Source: Pelagicoccus sp. SDUM812002
Lineage (GTDB): Bacteria > Verrucomicrobiota > Verrucomicrobiia > Opitutales > Opitutaceae
Length of the DNA stretch: 64,000 nt
Assembly: GCF_031127835.1 (NCBI RefSeq)
Contig: NZ_JARXHX010000007.1
Location: forward strand, 124,001-188,000
Direction: 5' to 3'
The translations under genes and the position numbers were made by a program. Every line of letters starts with the position of its first letter. The stretch's first letter is position 1. Shown here one piece after another: positions 18,183-26,699 of this stretch. Under the pieces are notes generated by a model that saw only the letters and a program-made list of their open reading frames with translations, did no database searches and was not told where the DNA came from.

Positions 18183-18449
18183 TTAAGACCCTAAAGTCGG
18201 CAGGAATTGAGCGATCATGTTCACCATTGGCGTCAAAATTTCCGGCTCGTTGCGGTAGTAAACCCAGTTCATGAAGACGATCATGGCAGTGGCCATGATA
18301 ATGGGGTACATGACTAGCTTTGGCAGGGACTTGAGCGTTTGCCAGACGGAGAACGCGAAGATCAGGCCCAATACGCCAATGGCGTATGGGAACCACGCTT
18401 GGCTGTAGAGAGGTTGAAGGGACTGAAATAGTTTTTCCACGTAGTGCAT
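18183..18449 (-). CDS. Small two-helix membrane protein of unknown function
   Basis: 88 residues. Two hydrophobic segments are clear, about residues 19-37 (AWFPYAIGVLGLIFAFSVW) and 45-63 (LVMYPIIMATAMIVFMNWV). No family recognised. It is 52 bases downstream of moaE on the same strand and may be transcribed with it, but nothing in its sequence links it to molybdopterin. Codon use looks ordinary for the window. Confidence 0.6.
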   Translation of the reverse strand: MHYVEKLFQSLQPLYSQAWFPYAIGVLGLIFAFSVWQTLKSLPKLVMYPIIMATAMIVFMNWVYYRNEPEILTPMVNMIAQFLPTLGS

Positions 18450-18501
18450 GTGTTATAAACGCATCTGACTATGTGGAACTATCGTCCCTTGAAGGTTAGG
18501 G

Positions 18502-18936
18502 TTAAGTCTCTTGGTGACAATTCACCCAATCCGTGGCCCCACTTGAGTAATATTCTTTCTTCCAGATAGGGACCCGCCCCTTAACCTCCTCGATAATGTA
18601 CCGGCAGGCGTCGAAAGCGGCTCCACGGTGAGCGGCTGAAACGCCTACCCAAACTGCAATCCCTCCGATTTCGAGCATCCCGACGCGGTGTCTGGCGATA
18701 GCGGCATCTATCTCGAACTTTTCGAAAGCTTCCTCGATGATGCGTTGGCCCTCCTTGTTCGCGAGGGCCGGATAGGAGGAGTACTCGAGCCGTTCGACGG
18801 CTTGTCCTTCGTTGTGGTTGCGTACCCAGCCTTCGAAAGTCGCGAGGGCACCAGCATGACTGTCGAGCAGTTGCTGTTTGAGGTTTTCGATCTCGAGGTC
18901 CTCGCCTGAGATGGCAAATGTTTGAGGGTTGGGCAC
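18502..18936 (-). CDS. moaE: Molybdopterin synthase catalytic subunit
   Basis: 144 residues, normal MoaE length. Large subunit of molybdopterin synthase, which with thiocarboxylated MoaD adds two sulfurs to cyclic pyranopterin monophosphate in molybdenum cofactor synthesis. Marks: GALATFEGWVRNHNEG (about 30-45), ARHRVGMLEIGGIAVWVGVS, the HRGAAFDACRYIIEEVKGRVP block, and the catalytic lysines in IWKKE near the C-terminus. Follows moaD by 34 bases on the same strand. Confidence 0.95.
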   Translation of the reverse strand: MPNPQTFAISGEDLEIENLKQQLLDSHAGALATFEGWVRNHNEGQAVERLEYSSYPALANKEGQRIIEEAFEKFEIDAAIARHRVGMLEIGGIAVWVGVSAAHRGAAFDACRYIIEEVKGRVPIWKKEYYSSGATDWVNCHQET

Positions 18937-18970
18937 GTTTCGTTCGCGGATTTATCGGTTCTGATTCAGC

Positions 18971-19213
18971 TTAGCCGCCAGCCACCGGAGGGATGAAGAC
19001 GATAGTATCTCCGGAGCTCAGCGGCGCTTGCCATTTGGAAAAGTCGTCGTTGATGGCGACTTTCAGTGCGGTGGTCGGCAAGGTAAATCCGTGGCGGGTG
19101 GCGAGTTCTGCGTAGAGTTCCTCAGCTGTGGCGGCGCTGCTCTCGACGGTCTCGGCGTCTAGACCGCGTTGTTCTCTGAGTAAGGCGAAGTATTGGATGT
19201 TGTAGGTCACCAT
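18971..19213 (-). CDS. moaD: Molybdopterin synthase sulfur carrier subunit
   Basis: 80 residues, ubiquitin-like fold of ThiS/MoaD type. The C-terminus ends exactly in PPVAGG, the double glycine that is adenylated by MoeB-type enzymes and converted to a thiocarboxylate. Lies between a halogenase-like flavoprotein gene (15-base gap) and moaE (34-base gap) on the same strand, so all three may share a transcript. No moeB is in the window. Confidence 0.94.
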   Translation of the reverse strand: MVTYNIQYFALLREQRGLDAETVESSAATAEELYAELATRHGFTLPTTALKVAINDDFSKWQAPLSSGDTIVFIPPVAGG

Positions 19214-19228
19214 ATGCGGGCAATCTCC

Positions 19229-20575
19229 TCAGCGGGCGAGGCCGTTGGTTGTTTCGGGCTTATATTCGGGCTGGAGCTTGGGGTTCCTGGTGACCCTCGT
19301 CCAGTTCAGGAATGGCACCATGGCGCGTTTTTTGTGAAGGGCGCAAATTTGACGGAATAGCCAGAAACGCCAGCGGACGGCGAAGGGCGGTCGGGTGCAG
19401 CCAGCGAGAATTGAGTTGATCGCTGCGGGAATCCGGAGTCGAGGTGCGGGGAACATGAAAACTTCGAAGCTCTTGTTGTCGTAGAATGACTCGATAAGAA
19501 GCCGCATGGTTCGGATGCGGCGTTTCATAGCGCTGGTGTAACAGAGGTAGACTCTGGATGAGACGACAGCCTTGTTTTTTCTGATCTGCCTTTCGATGGT
19601 CTTGGCGCTGAGCAACCCGGATTCGAGGGCGAGGTAAACGCCGGATGAAAAGACGGGGTCGATGAAACTGGCGGCATCGCCGGCGAGCAGCACGTTATCC
19701 TGTCCGTAGCTATCGTAGGAAAAGCAGTAGTCGGACTCGACGCGGTAGTCGCCGCTGGGGCGGGCTTGGGCGAGGGAATCGCTCAGGAACTTCGATTCCG
19801 CCACTTTTCTCCAGAAAAAGCTCTCGTTGCTCTCGCGGGTGTCTGTTCGGGCGCCTTTTTGAGCGACCACTCCCACGGAAGTGGTCGAGTCGCTGAGGGG
19901 GATGACCCAGAACCAAGCGTCCTTCAGGCGTATGATAATGATGTTTCCGCCCTCGTGGCCTGCAGCCCGCGGGACGCCATTGAAATGATTGAAAACGGCG
20001 AAGCGACCCGGATAGGGAATGGTTTCCTTTCCGATTCCTAGGGTCCGGCCCATGACACAGGCGCGTCCACTGGCGTCGATAATCCAGCGAGCGGAGACGT
20101 TGCGCGACTCGCCGGTGTCGCGGTCTTCTACGATGACGTCCCACCGTTCGCCTTGGCGGGTCGCCTGCGTGACAGCGACGCGCTGCTGGACTTGGCAACC
20201 GGAGTCGGCGGCGTGGTCGAGCAAGAGCTTGTCGAAACGGGCGCGTTCGACTTGGAAGGTTTGCTCGCGTCCCTTGACGATCCCGTGGCTGAAGACGTTG
20301 TTCACGGTCTGTGAGCGATCGGGCAGGGTGAATTCAGCCCCGTATTTCTTCACGAAGCCGGCGGCTTGTACCTTGTCCCAGACTCCGATTTCGCGGAGTA
20401 CGCCATTGCCGTTGGGAAGGAGGGATTCGCCGATGTGGAAGCGGGGAAACCGTTCCTTTTCGCAAATGAGGGTGTCGATACCCTGTCGCCCGAGCCATGA
20501 GCCGGCGGTGCTGCCGGCAGGTCCGCCACCGATAATAAGGACGTCGGTCAGAGATGCGTGAGAAGTCGATGGCAT
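19229..20575 (-). CDS. FAD-dependent halogenase-like oxidoreductase 1
   Basis: 448 residues. FAD-binding GGGPAG at about 16-21; FPRFHIGESLLP (43-54), a typical flavin-halogenase stretch; the diagnostic WxWxIP motif as WFWVIP (221-226); a second FAD site with LLAGDAASFIDPVFSSG. FADH2-dependent halogenases use hypohalite channelled to an aromatic ring. Sequence cannot show which ring or halide is used, and some WxWxIP proteins are not proven halogenases. The context, next to an aryl-polyene operon with a chorismatase, suggests a hydroxybenzoyl or polyene aromatic substrate. It leads the moaD-moaE strand and starts 73 bases from the divergent lipoprotein gene. Confidence 0.8.
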   Translation of the reverse strand: MPSTSHASLTDVLIIGGGPAGSTAGSWLGRQGIDTLICEKERFPRFHIGESLLPNGNGVLREIGVWDKVQAAGFVKKYGAEFTLPDRSQTVNNVFSHGIVKGREQTFQVERARFDKLLLDHAADSGCQVQQRVAVTQATRQGERWDVIVEDRDTGESRNVSARWIIDASGRACVMGRTLGIGKETIPYPGRFAVFNHFNGVPRAAGHEGGNIIIIRLKDAWFWVIPLSDSTTSVGVVAQKGARTDTRESNESFFWRKVAESKFLSDSLAQARPSGDYRVESDYCFSYDSYGQDNVLLAGDAASFIDPVFSSGVYLALESGLLSAKTIERQIRKNKAVVSSRVYLCYTSAMKRRIRTMRLLIESFYDNKSFEVFMFPAPRLRIPAAINSILAGCTRPPFAVRWRFWLFRQICALHKKRAMVPFLNWTRVTRNPKLQPEYKPETTNGLAR

Positions 20576-20648
20576 AGCGGATTATTTAGAGGCTTATAGT
20601 TACTGATTTGTACTTGATATGCTGCTGTGTAATTGACTAGCTGCCGTT

Positions 20649-21248
20649 ATGAAAACCAAATTGTTGTTTGGATTGTTGGTCAGCTGTTTTGCGGTACTGT
20701 TTAGCGGTTGCGAGACATCAAGTGTGGGGCTGAGCGAATACGAGAACGAACCCCCTTCCAAAGCATTCTCTTCTTTTGAGAATTTTGAGCTAGCGCAAGT
20801 TACATTGGCTAAGCCGTTCGACGAGAAAGAGGTAAACAAGCGAGCGCTGGAAAAGCTGCAGGCAGAATTGGATGTGAAGCTGGCACCACTGGTTTCCGAG
20901 TGGAATGCAAGCGCGGATGAGCGTCCCGATGCCGGCGGAACTTTGCTCGTCGAACCTGTGGTAAGAGAGATCAAGTTCGTGAGCGGTAGTACTCGGTTTT
21001 GGGGCGGCGCGATGGCTGGCGATTCGGCGATTGTGGTTGAAGTAAAGTATCTGGACAAGGCAACCGGAGAGCTCATTTCCAAAGCTCGCTTCTACCAGCA
21101 CGCCAATGCGATGGGCGGTGGCTGGTCTGTCGGAGGCACCGATAAAGCGATGCTAGCCCGTGTGGGTACGCTTGTGATGGAGTTCACGGAGCGGAATTTC
21201 GAGCAAGCGGTTGGAGGCCCGACCGGTAAGCCGTCGCCTAGGAACTGA
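20649..21248 (+). CDS. DUF4410-like lipoprotein
   Basis: 199 residues. A lipoprotein signal peptide with lipobox LFSGC gives a lipidated Cys near residue 21. The body resembles DUF4410: LLVEPVVREIKFVSGSTRF, then GGAMAGDSAIVVEVKYLDKATGELI, a Gly-Ala-rich core typical of outer-membrane-anchored lipoproteins. Function unknown. It is followed by a strong terminator, so it is a separate unit from the aryl-polyene operon that starts 115 bases downstream. Confidence 0.75.
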   Translation: MKTKLLFGLLVSCFAVLFSGCETSSVGLSEYENEPPSKAFSSFENFELAQVTLAKPFDEKEVNKRALEKLQAELDVKLAPLVSEWNASADERPDAGGTLLVEPVVREIKFVSGSTRFWGGAMAGDSAIVVEVKYLDKATGELISKARFYQHANAMGGGWSVGGTDKAMLARVGTLVMEFTERNFEQAVGGPTGKPSPRN

Positions 21249-21288
21249 TCTTAGCGTGGTAGGTCATTCGCCCGCGAATCTCAGCAAG

Positions 21289-21317
21289 ACGCTTTTCCGG
21301 ACGGAAAGGCGTTTTTT
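21289..21317 (+). terminator. Factor-independent terminator
   Basis: Stem ACGC-TTTTCC / GGAAA-GGCGT followed by TTTTTT on the plus strand, 41 bases after the lipoprotein stop. It separates that gene from the aryl-polyene operon. Confidence 0.88.
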
Positions 21318-21362
21318 CTTGTAAGGGGTAGGCGGCGAATCGTTTATCGAGCTCTTTTCTCT

Positions 21363-22919
21363 ATGGATCGATCGAGCCGGAATCTGCCTGAGCAATGGGA
21401 CGTCATCGTTGTGGGTGGAGCGTTAGCGGGCGGCGCGACTGCTATGGAGCTACTGAAGCAAAACCCGGAGTTGAGCGTCTTGATCGTAGAATCCAGCGAG
21501 CAGCACGGGCGCCGGGTGGGGGAATCGACGGTGGAGGTCAGCTCGTATTTTCTGGCTCGTGTATTGGGGCTGAGCGGCGAGCTCAATCGTAACCACATTT
21601 CTAAGCAGGGCTTGCGTTTGTGGTTTGCGAACGACGAGACCGAAGATCTAGCGGACTGCAGCGAGCTTGGGCCGAAGTTTAACGTGCTGTTTCCCGGTTA
21701 CCAAATTGATCGGGCGCGTCTGGACGAGGTCGTGCTGGACAAGGCGGTTTCGCGAGGCGCTGTTTTGAAGCGTCCGGCGAAGGTGGTCGAGTGCGAGCTT
21801 ATAGCGGGTGGTTTGCAGCGAGTGACTGTGGTCTCGGATGAAGGGCGACAAGACTTACAGGCGCGTTGGGTCGTTGACGCCTCGGGAGTGCGGGCCTTGT
21901 TGGGGAGAAAGAACGGCTGGATTTCGACGAACGAGGAACACCCGATCGCCACGGCATGGAGTCGTTGGCGGGGAGTCTTGGATTGGGACGACGAGGGATT
22001 GGCGGATGAGTTACCAGCGTGGTCGAAGCGTGTCTTCGGGGTGCGCAACAACGCGACGAACCACTTGGTGGGCCGAGGCTGGTGGGCTTGGTGGATTCCG
22101 CTGCAGGACGGGGACGTGAGCATCGGTGTCGTGTACGACCAGAGGATCGTGGAGCTACCCTCGGGCGAGCGATTGGGTGAGCGCTTGAAGGCTATGCTTA
22201 AGGAGCATCCGGCGGGCGAGCGCTTGATGCGGGAGTCCGAGTTCGTGCAGGGCGACGTTAGTTTTCGGCGAAACATATCGTACGCTTCCGACCGGGTGGC
22301 GGGTGATGGATTTGTATTGGTTGGCGACGCTGCAGGTTTCTTGGATCCGTTTTACAGCCCCGGCTTGGACTGGCTTTGCTACACGGTGATGGCTGGCTCG
22401 ACGCTGATTGTGGATTCGCTGAAGCAGGGCGAGACTTGTCCTAAAAAGCTAGGAACGCACAACAGCCAGTTTCGCGATTCCTACGACCGTTGGTTCCGCT
22501 CGATCTACAAGGACAAGTATTTTTACATGGGGGACCACGAGCTGATGAGCTTAGCCTTCCGCTTGGATTTGGGGTTCTATTATTTAGCGGTGGTGACGCG
22601 GCCATACCTATTGGGAGCGGAATCGCTGCGAACTCCGTCGTTTGGGCAGAAAGAGGCAAAGTGGCCGGCTATTTTTCTCAGCTTCTATAATCGCCGACTG
22701 GCGGCGATCGGACGGAAGCGGATGCGAAGCGGTCGCTTCGGACGACGCAATTCGGGCCATTTCGAGAGCTTTTTCAGCTATCGTTTGAATTGGATGCTGC
22801 CGCTGCGCATCGCTTGGGCTCTCGCCCGTTATGGCTGGCTGGAGCTTAGGGAGCTGTTTTCTACCGGCGGTACTGGCGGAGACGATAATCTGAAGCCTCA
22901 GGAAGGGCGACTGTTTTAG
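21363..22919 (+). CDS. FAD-dependent halogenase-like oxidoreductase 2
   Basis: 518 residues. N-terminal FAD motif VVGGALAGGATAME (about 16-29), RRVGESTVEVSSYFL (50-64), the halogenase motif WAWWIP (241-246), and FVLVGDAAGFLDPFYSPG (317-334). The glycine motif is slightly atypical (GGALAGG). It is only distantly related to the flavoprotein at 19229-20575, which argues against simple duplication. First gene of the aryl-polyene operon, 3 bases before the next gene. Likely acts on the aromatic or polyene intermediate as halogenase or oxidase; this is inference. Confidence 0.78.
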   Translation: MDRSSRNLPEQWDVIVVGGALAGGATAMELLKQNPELSVLIVESSEQHGRRVGESTVEVSSYFLARVLGLSGELNRNHISKQGLRLWFANDETEDLADCSELGPKFNVLFPGYQIDRARLDEVVLDKAVSRGAVLKRPAKVVECELIAGGLQRVTVVSDEGRQDLQARWVVDASGVRALLGRKNGWISTNEEHPIATAWSRWRGVLDWDDEGLADELPAWSKRVFGVRNNATNHLVGRGWWAWWIPLQDGDVSIGVVYDQRIVELPSGERLGERLKAMLKEHPAGERLMRESEFVQGDVSFRRNISYASDRVAGDGFVLVGDAAGFLDPFYSPGLDWLCYTVMAGSTLIVDSLKQGETCPKKLGTHNSQFRDSYDRWFRSIYKDKYFYMGDHELMSLAFRLDLGFYYLAVVTRPYLLGAESLRTPSFGQKEAKWPAIFLSFYNRRLAAIGRKRMRSGRFGRRNSGHFESFFSYRLNWMLPLRIAWALARYGWLELRELFSTGGTGGDDNLKPQEGRLF

Positions 22920-22922
22920 CCG

Positions 22923-23588
22923 ATGGAAGCAGAAGCGGATCCTGTTGAGAAATCGTGGAAGTGGCTGCAAATTGCAGTCGTCGGATTGGTCTTCGCGATC
23001 GGTTTTTGGCAGTTCGCTCGGGTGGGCTTCGACTGGCGGGCAGTGCTCGAGGCGAGCAGCTTGTGGATGTTTTTTGTGGCGATGGCGACCCTGCCTGTAT
23101 TCGGATTTCCGATATCGGCCTGCTACATTTACGCGGGAGTCGCGTTTGAGCCGCTGGAGGCGTCGCTCGCCTGTATCGGAGCATTGGCGGTGAATATGTC
23201 AGTGAGCTATGCCCTGACGCATTCCGTATTCAAAAAGCCGATCACTGCCTTCCTAGCGAAGCGAACTTGGTCGATCCCCGAGATGAGCGACTATAGCCAG
23301 TTTCGTTTTACCTTCCTGGTCCGTACGGTGCCGGGTCCGCCGTTTTTCTTCCAGAACTTGATACTGGGTCTAGCGGGAATTCCGTTCTGGACCTACCTTT
23401 GGATTTCGTTGTTGGGTCAGGGAGGCATTGCGATAGGAGTAATCATCTGTAGCCGATATTTGTCGCATGACCCTTGGAGCAAGGGAGGAATCACGGTCAT
23501 GGTTATTTTGGTTGCCCTCTTCGTGGCCAAGAGCGTTCGAGCGATTCGTCAGCGTCGAGAAAAGCGGCGTAGCTCGATCGAGGAGTAG
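22923..23588 (+). CDS. TVP38/TMEM64 (VTT domain) membrane protein
   Basis: 221 residues with about five to six membrane segments. The conserved VTT core is visible as FRFTFLVRTVPGPPFFFQN and LILGLAGIPFWTYLWISLLG (about 120-165). DedA/VTT relatives move or flip lipids. Placed second in the pigment operon, it could help transfer a lipid-linked polyene or its carrier lipid across the inner membrane; that role is inferred only from position. Confidence 0.8.
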   Translation: MEAEADPVEKSWKWLQIAVVGLVFAIGFWQFARVGFDWRAVLEASSLWMFFVAMATLPVFGFPISACYIYAGVAFEPLEASLACIGALAVNMSVSYALTHSVFKKPITAFLAKRTWSIPEMSDYSQFRFTFLVRTVPGPPFFFQNLILGLAGIPFWTYLWISLLGQGGIAIGVIICSRYLSHDPWSKGGITVMVILVALFVAKSVRAIRQRREKRRSSIEE

Positions 23589-23661
23589 CGGTTCTAGGCG
23601 AATTGGTTCAGCCCAGTAATATAGGTTGAACTACGTGTGGAAAGGCTTTTGATCGGTCGTC

Positions 23662-23994
23662 ATGTCACCCCTTTTCGACGAAAGCTCAGCCGCGTTTCAA
23701 GACCTGCCTGAACATTTGCAGGATGCGTTGAGGCGCTACTCGGAACGACGCTCGGAGGAGGATCTCGATGCGGTGATCGTCGGGCTGCTAGCGGATTTGG
23801 GAGCGGATCTCGAAGGCGAAGGACTCTCTGACGATGCCAATTTCATTGAAGACCTCGGACTCGACTCGCTGTCCATCGCGGAGTTCGTTTTCTTTTTCGA
23901 AGATGTATTCAAGATAAAGATATCGAACGAAACCCTTGCCGACATACGGACATTGGGGGCTCTGAAAGCGTTTCTAAAGTCGGAGATGAAGTAG
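23662..23994 (+). CDS. Acyl carrier protein 1
   Basis: 110 residues, longer than usual because of about 25 extra N-terminal residues. The phosphopantetheine attachment site is the Ser in GLDSLSIAEF (about residue 71). It carries the growing aryl-polyene chain as a thioester. Ten bases separate it from the ketosynthase gene, a common ACP-KS pairing. Confidence 0.92.
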   Translation: MSPLFDESSAAFQDLPEHLQDALRRYSERRSEEDLDAVIVGLLADLGADLEGEGLSDDANFIEDLGLDSLSIAEFVFFFEDVFKIKISNETLADIRTLGALKAFLKSEMK

Positions 23995-24004
23995 CGAGGA
24001 GCGG

Positions 24005-25270
24005 ATGGCTAAGCGAATCCTTGTAACCGGGTTGGGATTTATTACATGCGTCGGCAACTCCCGCGAGGAGGTGTCGACCCGTTTGCGAGAGCTGAAGTCC
24101 GGCATCCGCAAAGTGGATTTTCTGGGTAATCCCGATTTGCCAGTGAAGGTTGCGGGCAATCCGCAGGGCTTTTCGGTGAATTCATCGAATTGGCGGAACT
24201 GGAGCTATCCGGATGCCTACTCGATCGACAGGAGCATGATTCGCAGTTTGCCGCCGCAGGGCGTCTATGCGGTTTGTGGTGTCGAACAAGCGCTCGCGGA
24301 TGCGGGGTTGGAAAAGGGTGAGCTGAAGGATGGTGCGACGGGATTGTACTGCGCTTCGGTCGGCTCGCCTCTTCTGCTGCACGAAAACCTTTCGGCTATG
24401 CGGGCTGCCAAGGGCGAGCGGGGAAATCCGATGGGTGTGCTTTGCTCGGTTGCGGGAACCTTGAATTTCAACTTGGGGAGCTGGCTCGGGATTCGCGGGA
24501 CCAATTGCGGCTACGTTTCGGCCTGCGCGTCTGGAGCCCACGCCATCGGCTACGCCATGGACGATATCGCCTTGGGGCGGCAAAAGCGGGCCATAGTCGT
24601 TGGCGCGGAGGAGGCGACTGCGGAGTCGCTGTTGCCGTTTTCTGCAATGCGGGCCCTTTCGACTTGTCCGGATCCAGCCAGAGCTTCGCGTCCGTTCGAC
24701 CGTGATCGCGATGGGTTTGTGGGTGCGGGAGGCGCGACGGTGTTGATCCTAGAGGAAGAGGAGTTTGCCCAAGCTCGTGGAGCGGTGCCCTATGCGGAGC
24801 TGGCCGGCTGGGGGCAGGGGAGCGATGGTTATCACCGCGCGTCGCCGCATCCGGAAGGGGAAGGTCTGGCGGAAGCCATGAAGCTCTGTTTGGCGGCAGC
24901 GGGCATGGATGTCTCGGAGATTGACCACGTCAGCGCCCACGCGACTTCCACGTCGGCGGGCGACAAAGCCGAGGCGACGGCGATTGGGACTGTTTTCAAG
25001 GATCGTCTTGAAGAGGTTTCAGTCTCTAGCCCGAAGGGATTGACGGGTCACAGCCTCTCGATGGCGGGAGCGCTGGAGGCGGCTATTTGCTGTCTGATGC
25101 TGAAGGAAGGCTTTGTATTGGGGAACGTGAATTTGGATAATGTGGACCCCGCTTGTTCTCACTTGAATTTGCCGCGCCGTTCGGAGGCCTGCAGCCTCAG
25201 TTCAATCTTGAACAACAGCAGCGGTTTTGGTGGAAGCAATGTTTGCAATGTGCTCAGGCGCTGCGACTAA
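24005..25270 (+). CDS. Beta-ketoacyl-ACP synthase (KAS II type)
   Basis: 421 residues, FabF-like condensing enzyme that extends an acyl-ACP with malonyl-ACP. The catalytic triad is complete: Cys174 in VSACASGA, His312 in SAHATSTSAGD, His349 in GLTGHSLSMAGA. Preceded by GAGGAG as ribosome binding site. In aryl-polyene systems a FabF-like synthase pairs with a chain-length-factor subunit; the protein at 26692-27357 is the likely partner. Confidence 0.93.
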   Translation: MAKRILVTGLGFITCVGNSREEVSTRLRELKSGIRKVDFLGNPDLPVKVAGNPQGFSVNSSNWRNWSYPDAYSIDRSMIRSLPPQGVYAVCGVEQALADAGLEKGELKDGATGLYCASVGSPLLLHENLSAMRAAKGERGNPMGVLCSVAGTLNFNLGSWLGIRGTNCGYVSACASGAHAIGYAMDDIALGRQKRAIVVGAEEATAESLLPFSAMRALSTCPDPARASRPFDRDRDGFVGAGGATVLILEEEEFAQARGAVPYAELAGWGQGSDGYHRASPHPEGEGLAEAMKLCLAAAGMDVSEIDHVSAHATSTSAGDKAEATAIGTVFKDRLEEVSVSSPKGLTGHSLSMAGALEAAICCLMLKEGFVLGNVNLDNVDPACSHLNLPRRSEACSLSSILNNSSGFGGSNVCNVLRRCD

Positions 25271-25282
25271 AGTGAATTTGAA

Positions 25283-25564
25283 ATGAGCGAACCTACTTTT
25301 CCAGAAAGCCGAGCCGCGTTGCTGGCGGAACTTAAGAGCATGATCGTAGAGACCTTGAATCTCGACGATGTCGATCCGGGCGATATCAGCGACACGGAAC
25401 CGCTTTTCGGTTCGGGACTGGAGTTGGACTCCATCGACGCGCTCGAGCTCGTGGTGAGCTTGGAAAAACAGTACGGTATCAAGATCGGAAGTAGTGAGGA
25501 ATCTAAAGAGGCTCTTGCGTCGGTGAGCACCTTGGCGGACTTGATCGAATCGAAGATCAAGTAA
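25283..25564 (+). CDS. Acyl carrier protein 2
   Basis: 93 residues with the attachment serine in GLELDSIDALEL (about residue 52). Two separate ACPs are typical of aryl-polyene clusters, where they differ in which condensing enzyme or dehydratase they serve. Lies 12 bases after the ketosynthase and 28 before the second ketosynthase. Confidence 0.92.
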   Translation: MSEPTFPESRAALLAELKSMIVETLNLDDVDPGDISDTEPLFGSGLELDSIDALELVVSLEKQYGIKIGSSEESKEALASVSTLADLIESKIK

Positions 25565-25592
25565 GACTTAGCACTTCAATCTGTAGCTATTC

Positions 25593-26699
25593 GTGACCGC
25601 TCCTGAACGCATAAGAATCGGAATCGAAGCATGCGACTGCAGCACGGCTTTCGGAGATGCCCGCCAGAGCTGCGAGGGCTTACTTCAGGGAGAAATCGCC
25701 CTGAAACCGATGCCAGTCCTTGGTAAAGAGGGCGGTGATCTGGTACCGCTTGCGTATTCGAATGGCTATGACGAAACTGTCCCTCCGCGCTGGAGCGGGT
25801 TGCTGGACGAACTTGTTTCGAAAATCCCAAGCCAAAAATGGGGAACCGCTAAGTGCCCCGTTTTCGTGACGAGCAGCAACTTCGATGTGGGCAGTCTCTA
25901 CGCGTATCGACAAACGGGGGACGAGCGCTTTCTGACGATCGGGACACCTGCCAAAAGTGTTGAGTATTTAAAGAATAGATACGGCTGGGGAGAGAATGTC
26001 GTGGCCTTGTCCCATGCTTGCGTGACCGCGAACCTCGGTATCGAATTGGCGTCGCGTTACCTTCAGCAGGGTATTGCGGAGAAGGCTCTTGTATTCAGTT
26101 ACGACTACATTAGTCCGTTTGTGGCGGGGGGCTTTCATTCGCTGAAGATCTTGAACGAGCAGTTTCCGGCTCCCTATCAAGATCGCGAAACGGGATCGAT
26201 TGCCTTAGGGGACGGATCTGGTTTTGTTGTGTTGTCCAAGGCGGAAACTCCGGCGCGGATCGAGTCGAATTTTCTCTATAATGAAATGTATCACTTCACT
26301 GCGAACGACCCCGAGGGAAGCGGCTTCAAAGCCTTGGCCCATTGGGCGAAGGAGGTCGCTGACGGAAGGAAAATTTGGGTCAAAGGGCATGGCACCGGTA
26401 CTTTGGAAGCGGGTCGTTTAGAGGCCGAATCGTTCTGCGAAGCGCTACCAGAGAGCCCGTTGGTGGGCTGGAAGGGCAGCCTCGGCCACACCTTGGGAAG
26501 CTGCGGGGTGGTGGAGTTGGCGATCGCTCTGGAAGCTATTCGTCAGGGAGAAGCTCCCGGTACGGTCGGTACGTTAGCTCCTACGCTCGCGAACAATGTG
26601 GCGATTGATAATCTGCAGACCAGTGACTTTGCGGGAGTGGTTTTGTTTAGCAATGCCTTTGGAGGGGCCCATGCGGGGTGTTTTGTGAGCTATGAGTAA
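25593..26699 (+). CDS. Divergent beta-ketoacyl synthase
   Basis: 368 residues from a GTG start at 25593. Shorter and more divergent than the KS at 24005, yet the triad remains: Cys143 in LSHACVTANLG, His266 in VKGHGTGTLEAG, His299 in GSLGHTLGSCG, so it is likely active. Aryl-polyene clusters contain such second and third condensing enzymes that start the chain from the aryl unit or join two chains. It overlaps the next gene by 8 bases. Confidence 0.85.
   Translation: MTAPERIRIGIEACDCSTAFGDARQSCEGLLQGEIALKPMPVLGKEGGDLVPLAYSNGYDETVPPRWSGLLDELVSKIPSQKWGTAKCPVFVTSSNFDVGSLYAYRQTGDERFLTIGTPAKSVEYLKNRYGWGENVVALSHACVTANLGIELASRYLQQGIAEKALVFSYDYISPFVAGGFHSLKILNEQFPAPYQDRETGSIALGDGSGFVVLSKAETPARIESNFLYNEMYHFTANDPEGSGFKALAHWAKEVADGRKIWVKGHGTGTLEAGRLEAESFCEALPESPLVGWKGSLGHTLGSCGVVELAIALEAIRQGEAPGTVGTLAPTLANNVAIDNLQTSDFAGVVLFSNAFGGAHAGCFVSYE

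Noticed and set aside
19229-22919. Geranylgeranyl reductase or plain FAD monooxygenase assignment for the two flavoproteins
   Set aside because: Both have the WxWxIP motif and an FxDPxxSxG site, which fit halogenase-like proteins better, although activity is not proven.
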